Shown here in pieces: positions 1-10,306 of a stretch of DNA of 64,000 bases. The DNA is from Arenibacter antarcticus (GTDB lineage Bacteria; Bacteroidota; Bacteroidia; Flavobacteriales; Flavobacteriaceae), in the NCBI RefSeq assembly GCF_041320605.1, contig NZ_CP166679.1:1240001-1304000 (forward strand), written 5' to 3'. Numbering within the stretch: the first letter of the stretch is position 1; the number at the start of each line of letters is the position of its first letter. Made by a program: the position numbers and the translations under genes. The notes beneath the pieces were generated by a model, which searched no databases, was not told the origin of the DNA, and was given only the letters and a program-made list of their open reading frames with translations.

Positions 1-41
1 GTCATCATAATTTTATCGTATTTAGTATTAATAGCCTCCAC

Positions 42-3000
42 TTAGAAACTTACATTAAGTTTAAACCCTACTGGTATGGCCCATGGGCTAACATTAAAGC
101 GTTCTATACCCTGCTTAAATTGGATACCACTCTTACCTTGTTCAGAAGATTCTTGTTGAAAAGCCATTTCCGGATCTACACCAATATCGGCTTTAGTCCA
201 TAAGATGATATTACGGCTAAAAAGCGAAATGGCTACATTCTGTAATCCTATTTGGCGAATTGCCTTACTAGGAACACTATACGTAAGGGATATTTCCCTC
301 AGTTTAAGAAAATCGGCATCAAAAGCAGATGTTCTGGCAAAATCCCAACCATAATGATCTTGATATCTGGTGTATACCGTACCTGGCCCGCCTAGGTTTT
401 CGGTAGTGGCTACAAAGTTTCCATTACCGTCATAATCCCCTTGTACACCTGGCATAAACACTCCGTCGTTTAAGGTGATACCACCTTCGCTTACTGGATA
501 ACCACCAGTGTTTGCGGTAGCTCCTCCTACTAAAACATAAAACTCACCATTTTCGGATAGGTATTTGCCTTCATTATTTTTCAAATAGGTAGGTAAATCC
601 CCTACATCGCTAAAATTGTGCATCTTATCCAACCAACGTTGAGTATGCATATCTGATTCTCCATATCGGTGGGTTTGCGAAATAAATTGTCCGCCTTTTC
701 TCCAATCAAAATTCATGGAAATGGACCAATTTTTATAGGAGGCCGAAGTGGTCATCCCCAGGGTGAAATCTGGATTAAAGTTGCCTATAACCGGGGCAAC
801 CCTTTTTCCATCTGCGTCCTCTAAAGTTCTATCACTATCCTCAAAACCAGAATCATCTATAATAGGCCAGCCATGGTAAGGGGAATTGGGATCGTCTACT
901 CTCACCAATGCCCTATCTATAATATTCCCAATTTCTTCACCCAACCAAGTGATGGCTCCTCCTTTGGCATCTTCCCAAAAGGTTACTGAATTCATTCCAT
1001 CGGCTAATTCCATTACTTTGGTACGGTTACGCCCAAAGACAAAGCCCATATCCCAATTCCAATCGCCATTGCTTATTAGAGTACCACTTAGACCAGCTTC
1101 TACGCCGCTACTTGTAATTAAACCTGCATTAATAAATCTATCCGGATATCCCGATGCTACATCAGCTTTAACCGGGAATATTTGATTCTTATTCTCACTT
1201 TCATAATAGGTGAAATCCATACGCAATCTGTTCTGGAAGAAAGCTAGATCGGTCCCTATTTCCCAAGAATCTTGAGATTCTGGTTTTAAATCTGGATTTA
1301 ACAACGTTCCAGGAACGGAAAGTCGGGATGCATTACCCCAAGAGCTACCGCTATTAAGTATAGGCTCTAAATTATAGGGATGGGTATCATTACCTACCTC
1401 GGCATAACCTGCTCTTAGTTTTATTAAAGAAACATTTCCCCCTAAATTTAGGGCTCTATTTATCAATAAACTTGTAGATATGGACGGGTAGAAATAGGAA
1501 TTATTATCATCTGGAAGTGTACTGGACCAGTCGTTCCTACCGGTTGCATCTATATAAAACATTTCCTTAAATCCAACACTTACCAAACCATACAAACTAT
1601 TCACTTGACGTTCGCTTTTATAAGACCTATAAACCAGGTTATCTGGAGCAATATTACCTAGGGTAAATAGTCCCGGAGTCAATATACCCGACCCTCTATC
1701 TATGGTTGAGTTCCTTACGGAAGAAGAACTGGTGGTTCGTTTATTACCACCGGCAGAGGCTGAAAAATCCCAGTCGTTAAATTTCTTCGCATAGGTAAGC
1801 AGGAAGTCAATATTTATTTCATTGTTTAGGATATCTTGAATACCATAGGCTCCGTTAATGTCGCCAGTATAGCCCTTGGACATTTTGGTTTCCCTTACCT
1901 CATTTATCTCATCAAAATTATAACGTACCATGGCCGAGAACTCATCTGTAATCTGCCAATCACCTGTTACGTTACCATAGAACCTATTTCTTTCAAAACC
2001 ATTATTTACCTCATGTGCCAAGAAATAAGGGTTGTTCCATTCGGTATCGGTTGGGTCGTCTCCAAAGGCAAAAGGCGAATTCTGACGAATTCCTTCGTAT
2101 CCAGGCAACCAATAATCCTTCATATCAAGCACATTAATATGAGGAGCAATCTCATACAATGCCTGCATAGGGTTTGCACCTCGGTTGGTTGCAGGTCTGT
2201 TGTCTGCACCTGATTTAGTATAATTAATGCTAGAACTAACCGTTATTTTTTCGTTTAATTTTAGGCCAGAATTTAGGTTGATACTGTGCTTACTAAGATC
2301 TGAATTTGGAATAAATCCTTCATGCTTCATATTCGAATAGGACAACCTATAATTCATTTTTTCAGAATTGTCCTGAATAGAAACATTATTGGAGGAGGTA
2401 ATAGCGGTGTTAAAGAAGTTTTTTGCATTGTCATATGACTTTAGCTCCCTTGCAACCGGTATACCACTTGCAATCTCTTGCGCGGTATAGGGCCAATGAA
2501 TTGCTTTAATGCCCTGATCTAAAGCTGGTCCTGCCCAAGCAGAACTTGTTTCTCCTATTATAATGGCTCCATAGGAATTAGCAGGATAATTGTCTTCAGT
2601 GTACGGCCTAGATCCAGCGGCAAATTTTCTATGGGTATCCAAATAGCGATACGGAATATCAAAGACAGTGCTCGAATTTACAGTTACTCCCAATCCTTTT
2701 TTTGCTTTCCCAGATTTGGTAGTAATCAACACAACACCATTACCGGCCCTAGAACCATATAATGCTGCTGCACTAGCCCCCTTAAGAACTGTCATGCTCT
2801 CTATGTCATCGGTATTGATATCGGAAATGGCATTTCCGTAATCAACTTTATTATCTCTACCAACTCCTCCTATATTATTGGGGGAATTAATTACTGGCGT
2901 TCCATCTATTACAAAAAGTGGTTGGTTGTCACTTGATAAGGAAGAGGCCCCCCTTATGTTAATATTGACAGTAGATCCAGGTCCCCCAGTAGAGTTGATG

Positions 3001-3455
3001 GCAACACCGGATACTTTCCCGGAAAGTGCATTCATCGCGTTCTCTTGAGGTACATTGTCTAGGGCATCGCCACTAACTTCACTTACCGCATATCCCAAGG
3101 ATTTCTTTTCCCTAGAAATACCGAGAGCGGTTACTACCACCTCATCCAATTCTTCAGAGGAGGTTTCCAGTACTACATTAATAGTAGTTTGGCTGCCTAC
3201 AGTTACTTCTTTGTTCTTCATTCCTAGGTACGAAAATGCGAGTACCGCATTCCCACTGGGCACAGAAATACTGTAATTTCCATCAAAATCGGACGTCACC
3301 CCTGTAGTGGTTCCCTTTACTACAACGGAAACCCCTGGAAGCAACTCTCCCGCATCACTAGTGATGACTCCTCTTACTTCTTGCTGCCCAAACATGATGG
3401 TAGTCATCATGCCGAACAGAAGGAGCATTAATATTTTTAAATTTTGGTTTTTCAT
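42..3455 (-). CDS. SusC/RagA-type TonB-dependent outer-membrane receptor
   Basis: Imports oligosaccharides across the outer membrane using TonB energy. The 1137-residue protein starts with a signal peptide (about residues 1-24, ending MFGQ). A CarboxypepD_reg-like Ig fold follows (about 26-105, with the PGVSVVVKGT and DFDGNYSI signatures), then a TonB-box-like DEVVV segment, a plug domain (about 115-250, with IRGASSL and VIDGTPV), and a beta-barrel that ends in the aromatic residue typical of barrels (NVSF). Length is normal for SusC. No SusD follows inside the window because the gene ends 41 bp from the left edge; the partner is expected just outside. A 337-bp gap separates it from the upstream HAD gene, so it may have its own promoter. 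Family certain; ligand unknown. Confidence 0.95.
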   Translation of the reverse strand: MKNQNLKILMLLLFGMMTTIMFGQQEVRGVITSDAGELLPGVSVVVKGTTTGVTSDFDGNYSISVPSGNAVLAFSYLGMKNKEVTVGSQTTINVVLETSSEELDEVVVTALGISREKKSLGYAVSEVSGDALDNVPQENAMNALSGKVSGVAINSTGGPGSTVNINIRGASSLSSDNQPLFVIDGTPVINSPNNIGGVGRDNKVDYGNAISDINTDDIESMTVLKGASAAALYGSRAGNGVVLITTKSGKAKKGLGVTVNSSTVFDIPYRYLDTHRKFAAGSRPYTEDNYPANSYGAIIIGETSSAWAGPALDQGIKAIHWPYTAQEIASGIPVARELKSYDNAKNFFNTAITSSNNVSIQDNSEKMNYRLSYSNMKHEGFIPNSDLSKHSINLNSGLKLNEKITVSSSINYTKSGADNRPATNRGANPMQALYEIAPHINVLDMKDYWLPGYEGIRQNSPFAFGDDPTDTEWNNPYFLAHEVNNGFERNRFYGNVTGDWQITDEFSAMVRYNFDEINEVRETKMSKGYTGDINGAYGIQDILNNEINIDFLLTYAKKFNDWDFSASAGGNKRTTSSSSVRNSTIDRGSGILTPGLFTLGNIAPDNLVYRSYKSERQVNSLYGLVSVGFKEMFYIDATGRNDWSSTLPDDNNSYFYPSISTSLLINRALNLGGNVSLIKLRAGYAEVGNDTHPYNLEPILNSGSSWGNASRLSVPGTLLNPDLKPESQDSWEIGTDLAFFQNRLRMDFTYYESENKNQIFPVKADVASGYPDRFINAGLITSSGVEAGLSGTLISNGDWNWDMGFVFGRNRTKVMELADGMNSVTFWEDAKGGAITWLGEEIGNIIDRALVRVDDPNSPYHGWPIIDDSGFEDSDRTLEDADGKRVAPVIGNFNPDFTLGMTTSASYKNWSISMNFDWRKGGQFISQTHRYGESDMHTQRWLDKMHNFSDVGDLPTYLKNNEGKYLSENGEFYVLVGGATANTGGYPVSEGGITLNDGVFMPGVQGDYDGNGNFVATTENLGGPGTVYTRYQDHYGWDFARTSAFDADFLKLREISLTYSVPSKAIRQIGLQNVAISLFSRNIILWTKADIGVDPEMAFQQESSEQGKSGIQFKQGIERFNVSPWAIPVGFKLNVSF

Positions 3456-3792
3456 GTTCTTGAGTTTTGTTTAAACGGTTTGATTATTTAATTACCTAAC
3501 AAATCTATCCTATTATTCGCACTATACTACATTACATATTATTAATTATACAGCATATCTTAACCCATATTGAGATAATATTAATTAAATGGAAATTAAT
3601 TGTTAATTTAATATTAGCATCTAAAAACCTCCCCTAATACACAATTGGAAAAATTTCGGCAAGGGGAATCTAATATGAAAGCTGCAGTACGCTTTTTGGG
3701 CATAGCAATACATGTAAAATTCCAGGTTATCTCAGCCCTTAGACCAGCACGAATTTTAATTTTTTAAAAAAAGGAAGAAGTTCCACACTATT
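3456..3792. other. AT-rich intergenic region upstream of SusC
   Basis: No gene is visible in this 337-bp gap. On the minus strand, 3507-3500 reads TAGATTTG, which fits the Bacteroidota -7 consensus TAnnTTTG and lies about 45 bp from the SusC start codon. No clear -33 TTG sits at the right distance, so this is only a weak promoter candidate. An AT-rich stretch at about 3575-3620 contains two copies of the self-complementary TAATATTA. Confidence 0.3.
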
Positions 3793-4437
3793 TTATAACA
3801 TCTGTTCTAAATCTCCTATTTGTGTAATGGCATAATGAATATCAGGAACCTGTCCGAAGCCGTAATCGGCAAAGACAAATGGAAGCTTATTGTCTTCTGC
3901 TGCCAAATAGTCCCCTAGTGTGTCTCCTACGTAAATTGAATTTCTTAAAGTATTTCTTTTTATCAGCATCCCGATATTTATAGCCTTAGACATAGCTGTG
4001 TTTCCTGAACATTCAAAATCTTTGAAATAGGCACCCAAACCATGATATTCATAAAAAGCTTCGATATAACCAGCCTGACAATTACTGACTATGAATAGAT
4101 CGTACTTTTTTCCTAAGGTCTCCAAAACAGCTTCCAATCCGGGGTACAAAACACCTCCAGCTTGCTTAATATCTTGCACCTCCTGCATATAACAACTGTT
4201 TATAACCTCGTCTTGCTGCTCTTTAGAGAGGTAGGGAAACAATTTCTCGCCCACCAGATTATGTTGCATTCCCATAATGCCCTGTATATCTTCTTGGGAA
4301 ATAGGATTTTCAATACAATCGAACCTATTTAATGCTGTATGCCAAGCCTTTATGCTCATGGGCATGGGGTCCCAAAGGGTACCATCCAGATCAAAAATGA
4401 TATTTTCAATGTTTTCCTTTAATACGCTCAGAATCAT
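3793..4437 (-). CDS. HAD-superfamily hydrolase (phosphoglycolate-phosphatase-like)
   Basis: Probable cytoplasmic phosphatase of the haloacid dehalogenase superfamily. The 214 residues carry motif I (FDLDGT; nucleophile D16 and acid/base D18), a helical cap (about 25-95), motif II (IVSNC) and the acidic motif IV (YVGDTLGDYLAAE), the arrangement of the Gph/beta-phosphoglucomutase subgroup. There is no signal peptide. It is the last gene of the run that starts at the symporter, 27 bp after the Gfo/Idh gene, so it may dephosphorylate a sugar-phosphate in that catabolic route. The exact substrate cannot be read from sequence. Confidence 0.85.
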   Translation of the reverse strand: MILSVLKENIENIIFDLDGTLWDPMPMSIKAWHTALNRFDCIENPISQEDIQGIMGMQHNLVGEKLFPYLSKEQQDEVINSCYMQEVQDIKQAGGVLYPGLEAVLETLGKKYDLFIVSNCQAGYIEAFYEYHGLGAYFKDFECSGNTAMSKAINIGMLIKRNTLRNSIYVGDTLGDYLAAEDNKLPFVFADYGFGQVPDIHYAITQIGDLEQML

Positions 4438-4464
4438 AATTCAAGGTTTAGTAGCGACTGGGTC

Positions 4465-5472
4465 CTATATTAAATTAACGACCTCGCCTGTTTTGGCGGA
4501 TGAATAGGCCGCATCCACAATGTCCAACACCATTTGTCCTTCCAGAAGTCCTGGAACGGGTTGCTGTCTGGTTTTGATACAGTTTACAAAATACTCCATT
4601 TGACGGGTATAGATTATTTGATCGCAATGATCCTCCCTTTTTGGAAGCTCAGGTACTGTTGTCACCGTGCCTTCCCCCTCTTTCATTTTTAAAAATGTGG
4701 GAAACAGATTGGCATATCCCTTAGTCCCAAACAGACTAGTACTAGCTTCAGGTCCGTCCATATGAGGATGCCACCATCCGCTTTCTATAATACTTTCCGT
4801 GCCATTGTCCCAAGTAATAATTATAATCCCTGTATCGTCCACATCATAGTCACCAAATTCCGTAGAAATTCTGGCATATACCTTAGCAGGTTTTGGATCT
4901 CCCAAAATATACCTCACGGCATCAATGGCATGAACCCCCATGTCTGCCAAGGCTCCACCACCTGCCAGTTCCTTTTTTGTAAACCAGCCTGATGGGCCCC
5001 AATTTTCGTGTATTCCGTAGCCTTTGGTTTTAAATACTTTTCCAAGCATTCCGGAAGCTACGGTATCCTTGATATAACGAGTATCAGCATCAAAACGCCA
5101 CATATGCCCTACCATCACCAATTGGTTATGCTTTTTAGCCACCTCCGCTATTTGTCTACCTTCATCACCACTCATTCCCATGGGTTTCTCAAGAAAAACA
5201 TCCTTGCCGTTTTCTAAAAATGCGATTGCATAAGGAGCGTGAAATTGATTGGGAGTACTAATAATTACAGCATCCAAATCATCTCTTGCGACGAGCGTTG
5301 AAATATCGTTAAGCGCTTCCTCGATGTTATACTTAAGGGCAAATTTTTTGGCATTATCAATATTTTTGGAAACAACGGCAACAATTTCCACATTGGCAAG
5401 CGTTTGAAGGCCATGAACGTGATAATCCGATATAAATCCTGCACCAATAAGGGCTATTTTAATTTTTTCCAT
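4465..5472 (-). CDS. Gfo/Idh/MocA-family oxidoreductase
   Basis: NAD(P)-dependent sugar or cyclitol dehydrogenase. The N-terminal Rossmann fold shows the dinucleotide motif IALIGAGFISDYH, and the conserved EKPMG motif of the family carries the active-site lysine region (about residue 97). A long C-terminal alpha/beta domain contains GGGALADMGVHAIDAVRYILG, with the conserved D and H of the family. I start it at the ATG of MEKIKIAL (335 residues). An in-frame upstream ATG at 5526 would add 18 residues lacking family character and overlap the upstream GDPD gene. With this start the gap is 13 bp. It probably oxidises a ring hydroxyl of the glycone released by the upstream GH2 enzyme; substrate is inferred only. 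Confidence 0.9.
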   Translation of the reverse strand: MEKIKIALIGAGFISDYHVHGLQTLANVEIVAVVSKNIDNAKKFALKYNIEEALNDISTLVARDDLDAVIISTPNQFHAPYAIAFLENGKDVFLEKPMGMSGDEGRQIAEVAKKHNQLVMVGHMWRFDADTRYIKDTVASGMLGKVFKTKGYGIHENWGPSGWFTKKELAGGGALADMGVHAIDAVRYILGDPKPAKVYARISTEFGDYDVDDTGIIIITWDNGTESIIESGWWHPHMDGPEASTSLFGTKGYANLFPTFLKMKEGEGTVTTVPELPKREDHCDQIIYTRQMEYFVNCIKTRQQPVPGLLEGQMVLDIVDAAYSSAKTGEVVNLI

Positions 5473-5485
5473 TGAATTATTTATA

Positions 5486-6328
5486 TTATTTTGGGTCCAC
5501 AGATGGAGCTGAATTGAGTGTATCAAAGGCTTGAAGCATTTTGGACAAACGATCTGTTAAAATAAAATTGACCCCTGCATCCATTAATTCCTTCACTTGA
5601 CCTTCATCTTCAGAGTGAAAATAATTAATCTGAATCCCATTTTCTTTTAGCCTTTTTAAATCTTCCGTCATATGTTCATCGTCGCGACTACTTCTTAATT
5701 GGAGAAATGAAAAGCCATTCTCTATGGTTGCTTTTATATATTCTGCCCTACTGGATAATCGCTCCATGTTGCACATCATAATATTGGGGTTTACCCGCCT
5801 TACCCCTTTTGCCGCCTCATTTTCACAGGCAATAACAGCCTGATGCATTCTATTGTTAGCAATCACGGCTTTTGCCGTTGCGGCTCCCAAACGTTCATCT
5901 CCTTTTAAATGGATATTGAGCCATATATTCCTGGGCATTAAATTAAGTGCCTCCGTTAAGGTGGGAACCCTTTCGCCCTTAAACCTTTTGGATTTCCATT
6001 TCCCCGCATCCAGTTTTTTTATTTCTCCTAGCGTAAGCTCCCCAACCAGTCCACGGCCATTAGTGGTCCTATTTACCGTTTCATCGTGCATAATCACCAA
6101 TTGCTTATCCTTGGTCATTTGCACATCAAACTCGATCATCTGCGCTCCCAAACGAATAGCCTCAGCAAATGCTGCCAAAGTATTCTCAGGATAGGTTTCG
6201 TTGGCACCCCTATGGGCACAAATACCCACTTGTGGTAAACCGTAATTATCTGGCACAACCAAGGAGTCTTGAGATAGAACAAGGTTAGACCATGTGAAAA
6301 TAAATAGAAGACCAATCAGTAATTTCAT
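5486..6328 (-). CDS. Secreted glycerophosphodiester phosphodiesterase family protein
   Basis: Member of the GDPD TIM-barrel family, which hydrolyses glycerophosphodiesters or related phosphodiesters. A signal peptide covers about residues 1-19 (ending VLSQ), so it acts in the periplasm or outside. The active-site signatures are present: H39-R40 in AHRGANE, E66 and D68 in IEFDVQ (metal ligands), and H81 in MHDETVNRTTNG. The 280-residue length is normal. It sits between DegT (55 bp) and Gfo/Idh (13 bp). A periplasmic GDPD inside a sugar-catabolic operon suggests a phosphodiester-linked substituent on the substrate. A second GDPD lies at 51716-52675. Confidence 0.88.
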   Translation of the reverse strand: MKLLIGLLFIFTWSNLVLSQDSLVVPDNYGLPQVGICAHRGANETYPENTLAAFAEAIRLGAQMIEFDVQMTKDKQLVIMHDETVNRTTNGRGLVGELTLGEIKKLDAGKWKSKRFKGERVPTLTEALNLMPRNIWLNIHLKGDERLGAATAKAVIANNRMHQAVIACENEAAKGVRRVNPNIMMCNMERLSSRAEYIKATIENGFSFLQLRSSRDDEHMTEDLKRLKENGIQINYFHSEDEGQVKELMDAGVNFILTDRLSKMLQAFDTLNSAPSVDPK

Positions 6329-6383
6329 CCGTTTAATTTAGTGCTTCCTAAAAGTTGGCCTACCTACTGGCAGGTTTACTTCT

Positions 6384-7670
6384 TTAATCCATCAATTCTT
6401 CGGCATGGGTATAAATCTTTTCTATAGCTAAGGCTACCAAATCCATATCTGCCTTGGTTCCCATCAACAATTTATGGTGCATGCAAACCGATTCTTCCTG
6501 AAATATCCGTTCGCAAACAGGCAGTGAAAATCGCTTCGGATCAATGGCCTTCCAATAAGCATCGTTTAATTTATGTCTGGAAGGTTTTGTGTGCGGTACG
6601 TATAAAGAACAATTGTTCAGGGGCTCGTAACTGGCATCTACTACAATTCCCAATTCCGCCTCCAAGGCACTTCTGAATTTTTCTATGGACAATCCCTTAA
6701 AATCATTTTTATGGTACCTAAACGCAAAATTAAAGTAGGCTTTTTTAGTTTCCCTTTTGTCCCTTGCAATAGCGGATACTCCAGGAATTTCTGAAAGCAG
6801 AGCATTTAAATACTCCCCATTTGCATCTCTATTTGCATTTTGAGCAGGCAAGCGCTTTAGACCTTCAATTAAGATAGCTGCCTGGAATTCGGTAATCCGT
6901 AGATTCCCTGACTGAATAAAATTACCATCGTCATCTCCATAATCCCCAGCACCCTTATCCACTCCTTCCAAAGTGGCAGCTTCAGGTCTCCTACCGCAGT
7001 TTCTAAGTGCATCCAATTTATCTGCCAATTCTGAATTATTGGTAGTTACAGATCCACCTTCCCCAGCGGTCAGATGTTTGGACAATTGATAGCTAAAACT
7101 ACCAATATCCCCAATACTGCCCGCTTTTTTACCATTCCATTCCCCACCGTGTTTGTGGGCACAGTCCTCAATAACATAAAGATTATGTTTCTTGGCTATG
7201 GCCATTACAGCATCCATATCTGCAAAAGCCCCATACAAATGCACGGGAATAATAGCTTTTGTTTTTGGAGTTATGGCTTTTTCAATTTCTTTTGGATCAA
7301 TACACCAGGTATCTTCACTTACATCGACCAATATAGGAGTGGCATTTACGTCGATTACAGTAGCCGCAGTGGCCTGCCAGGTTAAGCCCGGGACAATAAC
7401 CTCATCTCCAACCCCTATCCCTAAGGCTTCAAGCGCAATTTGCAAAGTTATGGTACCATTTACCGTGCAAATGGCATGCTTAACTCCAGTATATTCTGCA
7501 AAAAGTCTATTAAATTCAGTTTCCTTGGGACCGTTATAGGACCATACTCCACTATGGAGAACCTCAATCAGAGCAACTTCCTCTTCTTGCCCCCATACTG
7601 GCCATTTAGGCCAGGGATTCTTGGTAGTATCTCTACAGGGGGCTCCCCCATATATTGCTAATTTTTTCAT
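6384..7670 (-). CDS. DegT/DnrJ/EryC1/StrS-family PLP-dependent aminotransferase
   Basis: PLP enzyme that aminates a keto-sugar or keto-cyclitol, or runs in reverse to deaminate. The 428 residues have the family features: the cofactor-loop VNGTITLQIALEALG (about 70-84), PGLTWQAT, the aspartate that binds the pyridine nitrogen in VIEDCAH (about D169), and the Schiff-base lysine K198 in SFSYQLSKHLTAGEGG. The segments around residues 70-104 remind me most of the scyllo-inosose/2-deoxy-scyllo-inosose aminotransferase branch (StsC/BtrR); that is recollection, not a search. It lies 36 bp after GH2 and is followed by GDPD and Gfo/Idh. No biosynthetic cluster is nearby, so a catabolic role on an amino sugar or aminocyclitol is plausible. 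Confidence 0.88.
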   Translation of the reverse strand: MKKLAIYGGAPCRDTTKNPWPKWPVWGQEEEVALIEVLHSGVWSYNGPKETEFNRLFAEYTGVKHAICTVNGTITLQIALEALGIGVGDEVIVPGLTWQATAATVIDVNATPILVDVSEDTWCIDPKEIEKAITPKTKAIIPVHLYGAFADMDAVMAIAKKHNLYVIEDCAHKHGGEWNGKKAGSIGDIGSFSYQLSKHLTAGEGGSVTTNNSELADKLDALRNCGRRPEAATLEGVDKGAGDYGDDDGNFIQSGNLRITEFQAAILIEGLKRLPAQNANRDANGEYLNALLSEIPGVSAIARDKRETKKAYFNFAFRYHKNDFKGLSIEKFRSALEAELGIVVDASYEPLNNCSLYVPHTKPSRHKLNDAYWKAIDPKRFSLPVCERIFQEESVCMHHKLLMGTKADMDLVALAIEKIYTHAEELMD

Positions 7671-7706
7671 TTTTTATAAATTGATGTTATTACTGCATAC
7701 TTGAAA

Positions 7707-10280
7707 CTATAATAAATTCCACCCCTCTACCTTTAATTGCGCCTCCCCTTTGAAGGAGTAGGTTGCAGAAATAGTCCGCTCTTCCCCAGGAAGTAAGGTT
7801 AAAAAATTATCCTCCCAAAAAATAGGGAGTATTAAATTATCAGTGACCTTATCTACTAGCTTAAGATTGATTAAAAAGGCAATATAATTGTTATTATTTT
7901 TTAGTTGAACTTCAATTTTCTGAGTTTCTCCTTCCTGTTCAAAATGATGTGTCTCTTCTAGGTGGACTTTAGGCAAGTGGTTCAATTCCGTAAGGTCTGC
8001 GTATTCTTTACTGGGGGTATGAAAGGCAAAATCGCCCAAATCTGCTCCATAATCCAATACTTCCTCTTTTGTGGAGAGCCAATAAAAATTATTGTTGATT
8101 TCAACTCCATCCTTATTAATCAATCGTAGATCTATAAAATAGGTGGTTGTTAGCCCTTTCAATTCCTTCAGTGCCAGGATAGATTTAGATGAATCCGGTT
8201 CTAAGTTAATGGCAACCTTTTCATCCAATAGTATTTCTGAGTTTATGGAAAACACCCTGATCTGGGCTTCTAGGTTTTCTACCCGATACGTATGGTCATT
8301 AACGGCATAAATGTGTTTATCCCCATAATTGTATATCAGGCTTAAAGGCTTACATGCCTTTTGCGTAGCGTAAAATGCAGCTGTCGGATTTAAGTAATAG
8401 TCGTACAATTGCCAATACATTTTGGGCCAGGCCGCATTCAACATCCATTGGATGACACCTGTTGATCTCTTTTTGTACACCTGAAAAGCTTCGAACATGG
8501 GGCGCATAAGCTCATAGTTCATAGCCTGAGCCTTTTTATCGAACTCCTCCAAAGAACTTGGGGTTCCATATCGTTCCTCAATAGCCTTGGTAAATCTACT
8601 TAAATCCGCAAATTCATACCGGCCGCAATGATAGTTCCATGCTTCTCCAATAGGCCATAACTGCTCCTTCGGAATCATCCTTTTTAAACTTTCCAATTGG
8701 GGAACTTGTGCTCCGGGACCTGTTTCGGTATTAAATCCGTAGGCTCCACCCAATTTGGTGTCTGTAAACCAGTATACCGGCGCGGTATAGGCATAGGGAC
8801 CTAACATTTTTACTCCGGAAGATCCACTAATCTCACTAATGACATCCTCGCTGCCTATAACATGCTGATCACTACCCACACCCCCGGTGGAATTTAAATA
8901 TGGCCTTGTGGGGTCATATTTGGCAAAGGTGTCTATATATTTTTGTTCCAATTCCGTAATAGGGACTTTGTCACTTGCTACCGTCCAAACGAAGATACTT
9001 GGGTGATTGCGCAACCATATTACTTGATCTTCCCAAGCTTGGGCTATATGGGCTATATCCTTAGGTTTGTATACCCCTCCAAAACGCTCGTTTACGGGCA
9101 CCCCCATATGGATTTCATGTTCCCAATGACAGCTCCATCCTACCATTAACAAAATCCCATGTTGGTCACATAAGTCGTAGAGTTTATGATCTTTCCCCCA
9201 AAAACCTTCCAAACGAATACAATTTAGATTCATTTGTTTTACGTACTTCACCTGTGCTTCAATACTTTCATCGGTATCCATTAAAAGCATATCATCTGTC
9301 CATCCGCCACCTTTAATCAAGACCTTTTTTCCGTTAACTTTATATCCTCGGTGAATATCATCTAACCAATAATCCTCTATTTCGCGAATTCCAAATCTTA
9401 GCTGGGTCTCATCTAAAACCTCATCACTGGCCACAAATTTTAAATCCAGATCATACAGATCGGGATTACCCAAATGAATTGGCCACCACAGTTTTGGTTC
9501 TTTAAAATGAAGTTCAGAAAACGCTGTACTTGTAAAGATGACTAGCTCCTTATCCTTAGGGGCAAGGCTAATCTTTTTCTTAAATAATATAGTCCCTATG
9601 GTTCCAATTAAATCTCCTGAAATGACAGTGTCAGAATAGTTTATTAACTCCGTTGAAACGGTTAAGTGGGCTTCTTTTAGGGTTTCTAGGTTTACTTTGG
9701 TCTGTACAAAGGGTTTTTCAATGTGTACCCCACCGTGGAGATGCAAGGTTACAGGTCTAAAAACACCCATGTTCCCATCTGGGGGTGCAGGATTCCAATC
9801 TACAAAGCCAGTACTGAAATCGCCTGGTTTGGGAGGAATTACCTCAATGGCCAATACGTTTGTACCCCTAATGAGGTAGTCACTTACATTAAAAGCAGTT
9901 ATACGAAATGCCCCATCAATAGCCTTGGTATTCGCAATAAGATGACCATTTAACCATACATTGGCCTTGTAATTAATGCCGTCAAAATTTAGCCTTGCAA
10001 AATTATTCGCTTGTTCCTGGGTAAGTTCAAAATTAGTGGCATACCACCATGGCACTTTAAAAAGCTCGGTTGGAATTGACTTTAGATTTTCCCCAAAATA
10101 GGGATTTTCGTAAACCTTATTGGCTACTAAAGTGCTCAAAACTGTAGAGGGAACTTTAGCGGTTAGCCAATTATTTGAAATTGAGGACTCGGTAGAAATT
10201 TCACCCCCTTTTTCCGAAACTTTATTTGAACTCTGGATTCTCCAATTATCCGATAACGCAATTTTTACGGAATTATGCAT
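7707..10280 (-). CDS. Glycoside hydrolase family 2 enzyme (exo-glucosaminidase/mannosidase-like)
   Basis: Retaining exo-glycosidase of 857 residues with the GH2 layout: N-terminal jelly roll (about 10-185, ending NPAPPDGNMGVFRPV), Ig-like domain (about 190-290), TIM barrel (about 300-640) and C-terminal beta-sandwiches. The acid/base region reads TVASDKVP, with an Asp at D437 rather than the usual NE pair, and the nucleophile is E519 in FNTETGPG. The SD plus NxET pattern is what I recall from exo-beta-D-glucosaminidases of the CsxA type; beta-mannosidase-like activity is the alternative. No signal peptide is visible, so it should act in the cytoplasm on a small glycoside brought in by the symporter two small genes upstream. 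It begins 26 bp after the 76-residue membrane protein. Confidence 0.9.
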   Translation of the reverse strand: MHNSVKIALSDNWRIQSSNKVSEKGGEISTESSISNNWLTAKVPSTVLSTLVANKVYENPYFGENLKSIPTELFKVPWWYATNFELTQEQANNFARLNFDGINYKANVWLNGHLIANTKAIDGAFRITAFNVSDYLIRGTNVLAIEVIPPKPGDFSTGFVDWNPAPPDGNMGVFRPVTLHLHGGVHIEKPFVQTKVNLETLKEAHLTVSTELINYSDTVISGDLIGTIGTILFKKKISLAPKDKELVIFTSTAFSELHFKEPKLWWPIHLGNPDLYDLDLKFVASDEVLDETQLRFGIREIEDYWLDDIHRGYKVNGKKVLIKGGGWTDDMLLMDTDESIEAQVKYVKQMNLNCIRLEGFWGKDHKLYDLCDQHGILLMVGWSCHWEHEIHMGVPVNERFGGVYKPKDIAHIAQAWEDQVIWLRNHPSIFVWTVASDKVPITELEQKYIDTFAKYDPTRPYLNSTGGVGSDQHVIGSEDVISEISGSSGVKMLGPYAYTAPVYWFTDTKLGGAYGFNTETGPGAQVPQLESLKRMIPKEQLWPIGEAWNYHCGRYEFADLSRFTKAIEERYGTPSSLEEFDKKAQAMNYELMRPMFEAFQVYKKRSTGVIQWMLNAAWPKMYWQLYDYYLNPTAAFYATQKACKPLSLIYNYGDKHIYAVNDHTYRVENLEAQIRVFSINSEILLDEKVAINLEPDSSKSILALKELKGLTTTYFIDLRLINKDGVEINNNFYWLSTKEEVLDYGADLGDFAFHTPSKEYADLTELNHLPKVHLEETHHFEQEGETQKIEVQLKNNNNYIAFLINLKLVDKVTDNLILPIFWEDNFLTLLPGEERTISATYSFKGEAQLKVEGWNLL

Positions 10281-10306
10281 TGTCTATATCTTATTATTCT
10301 TTCTTA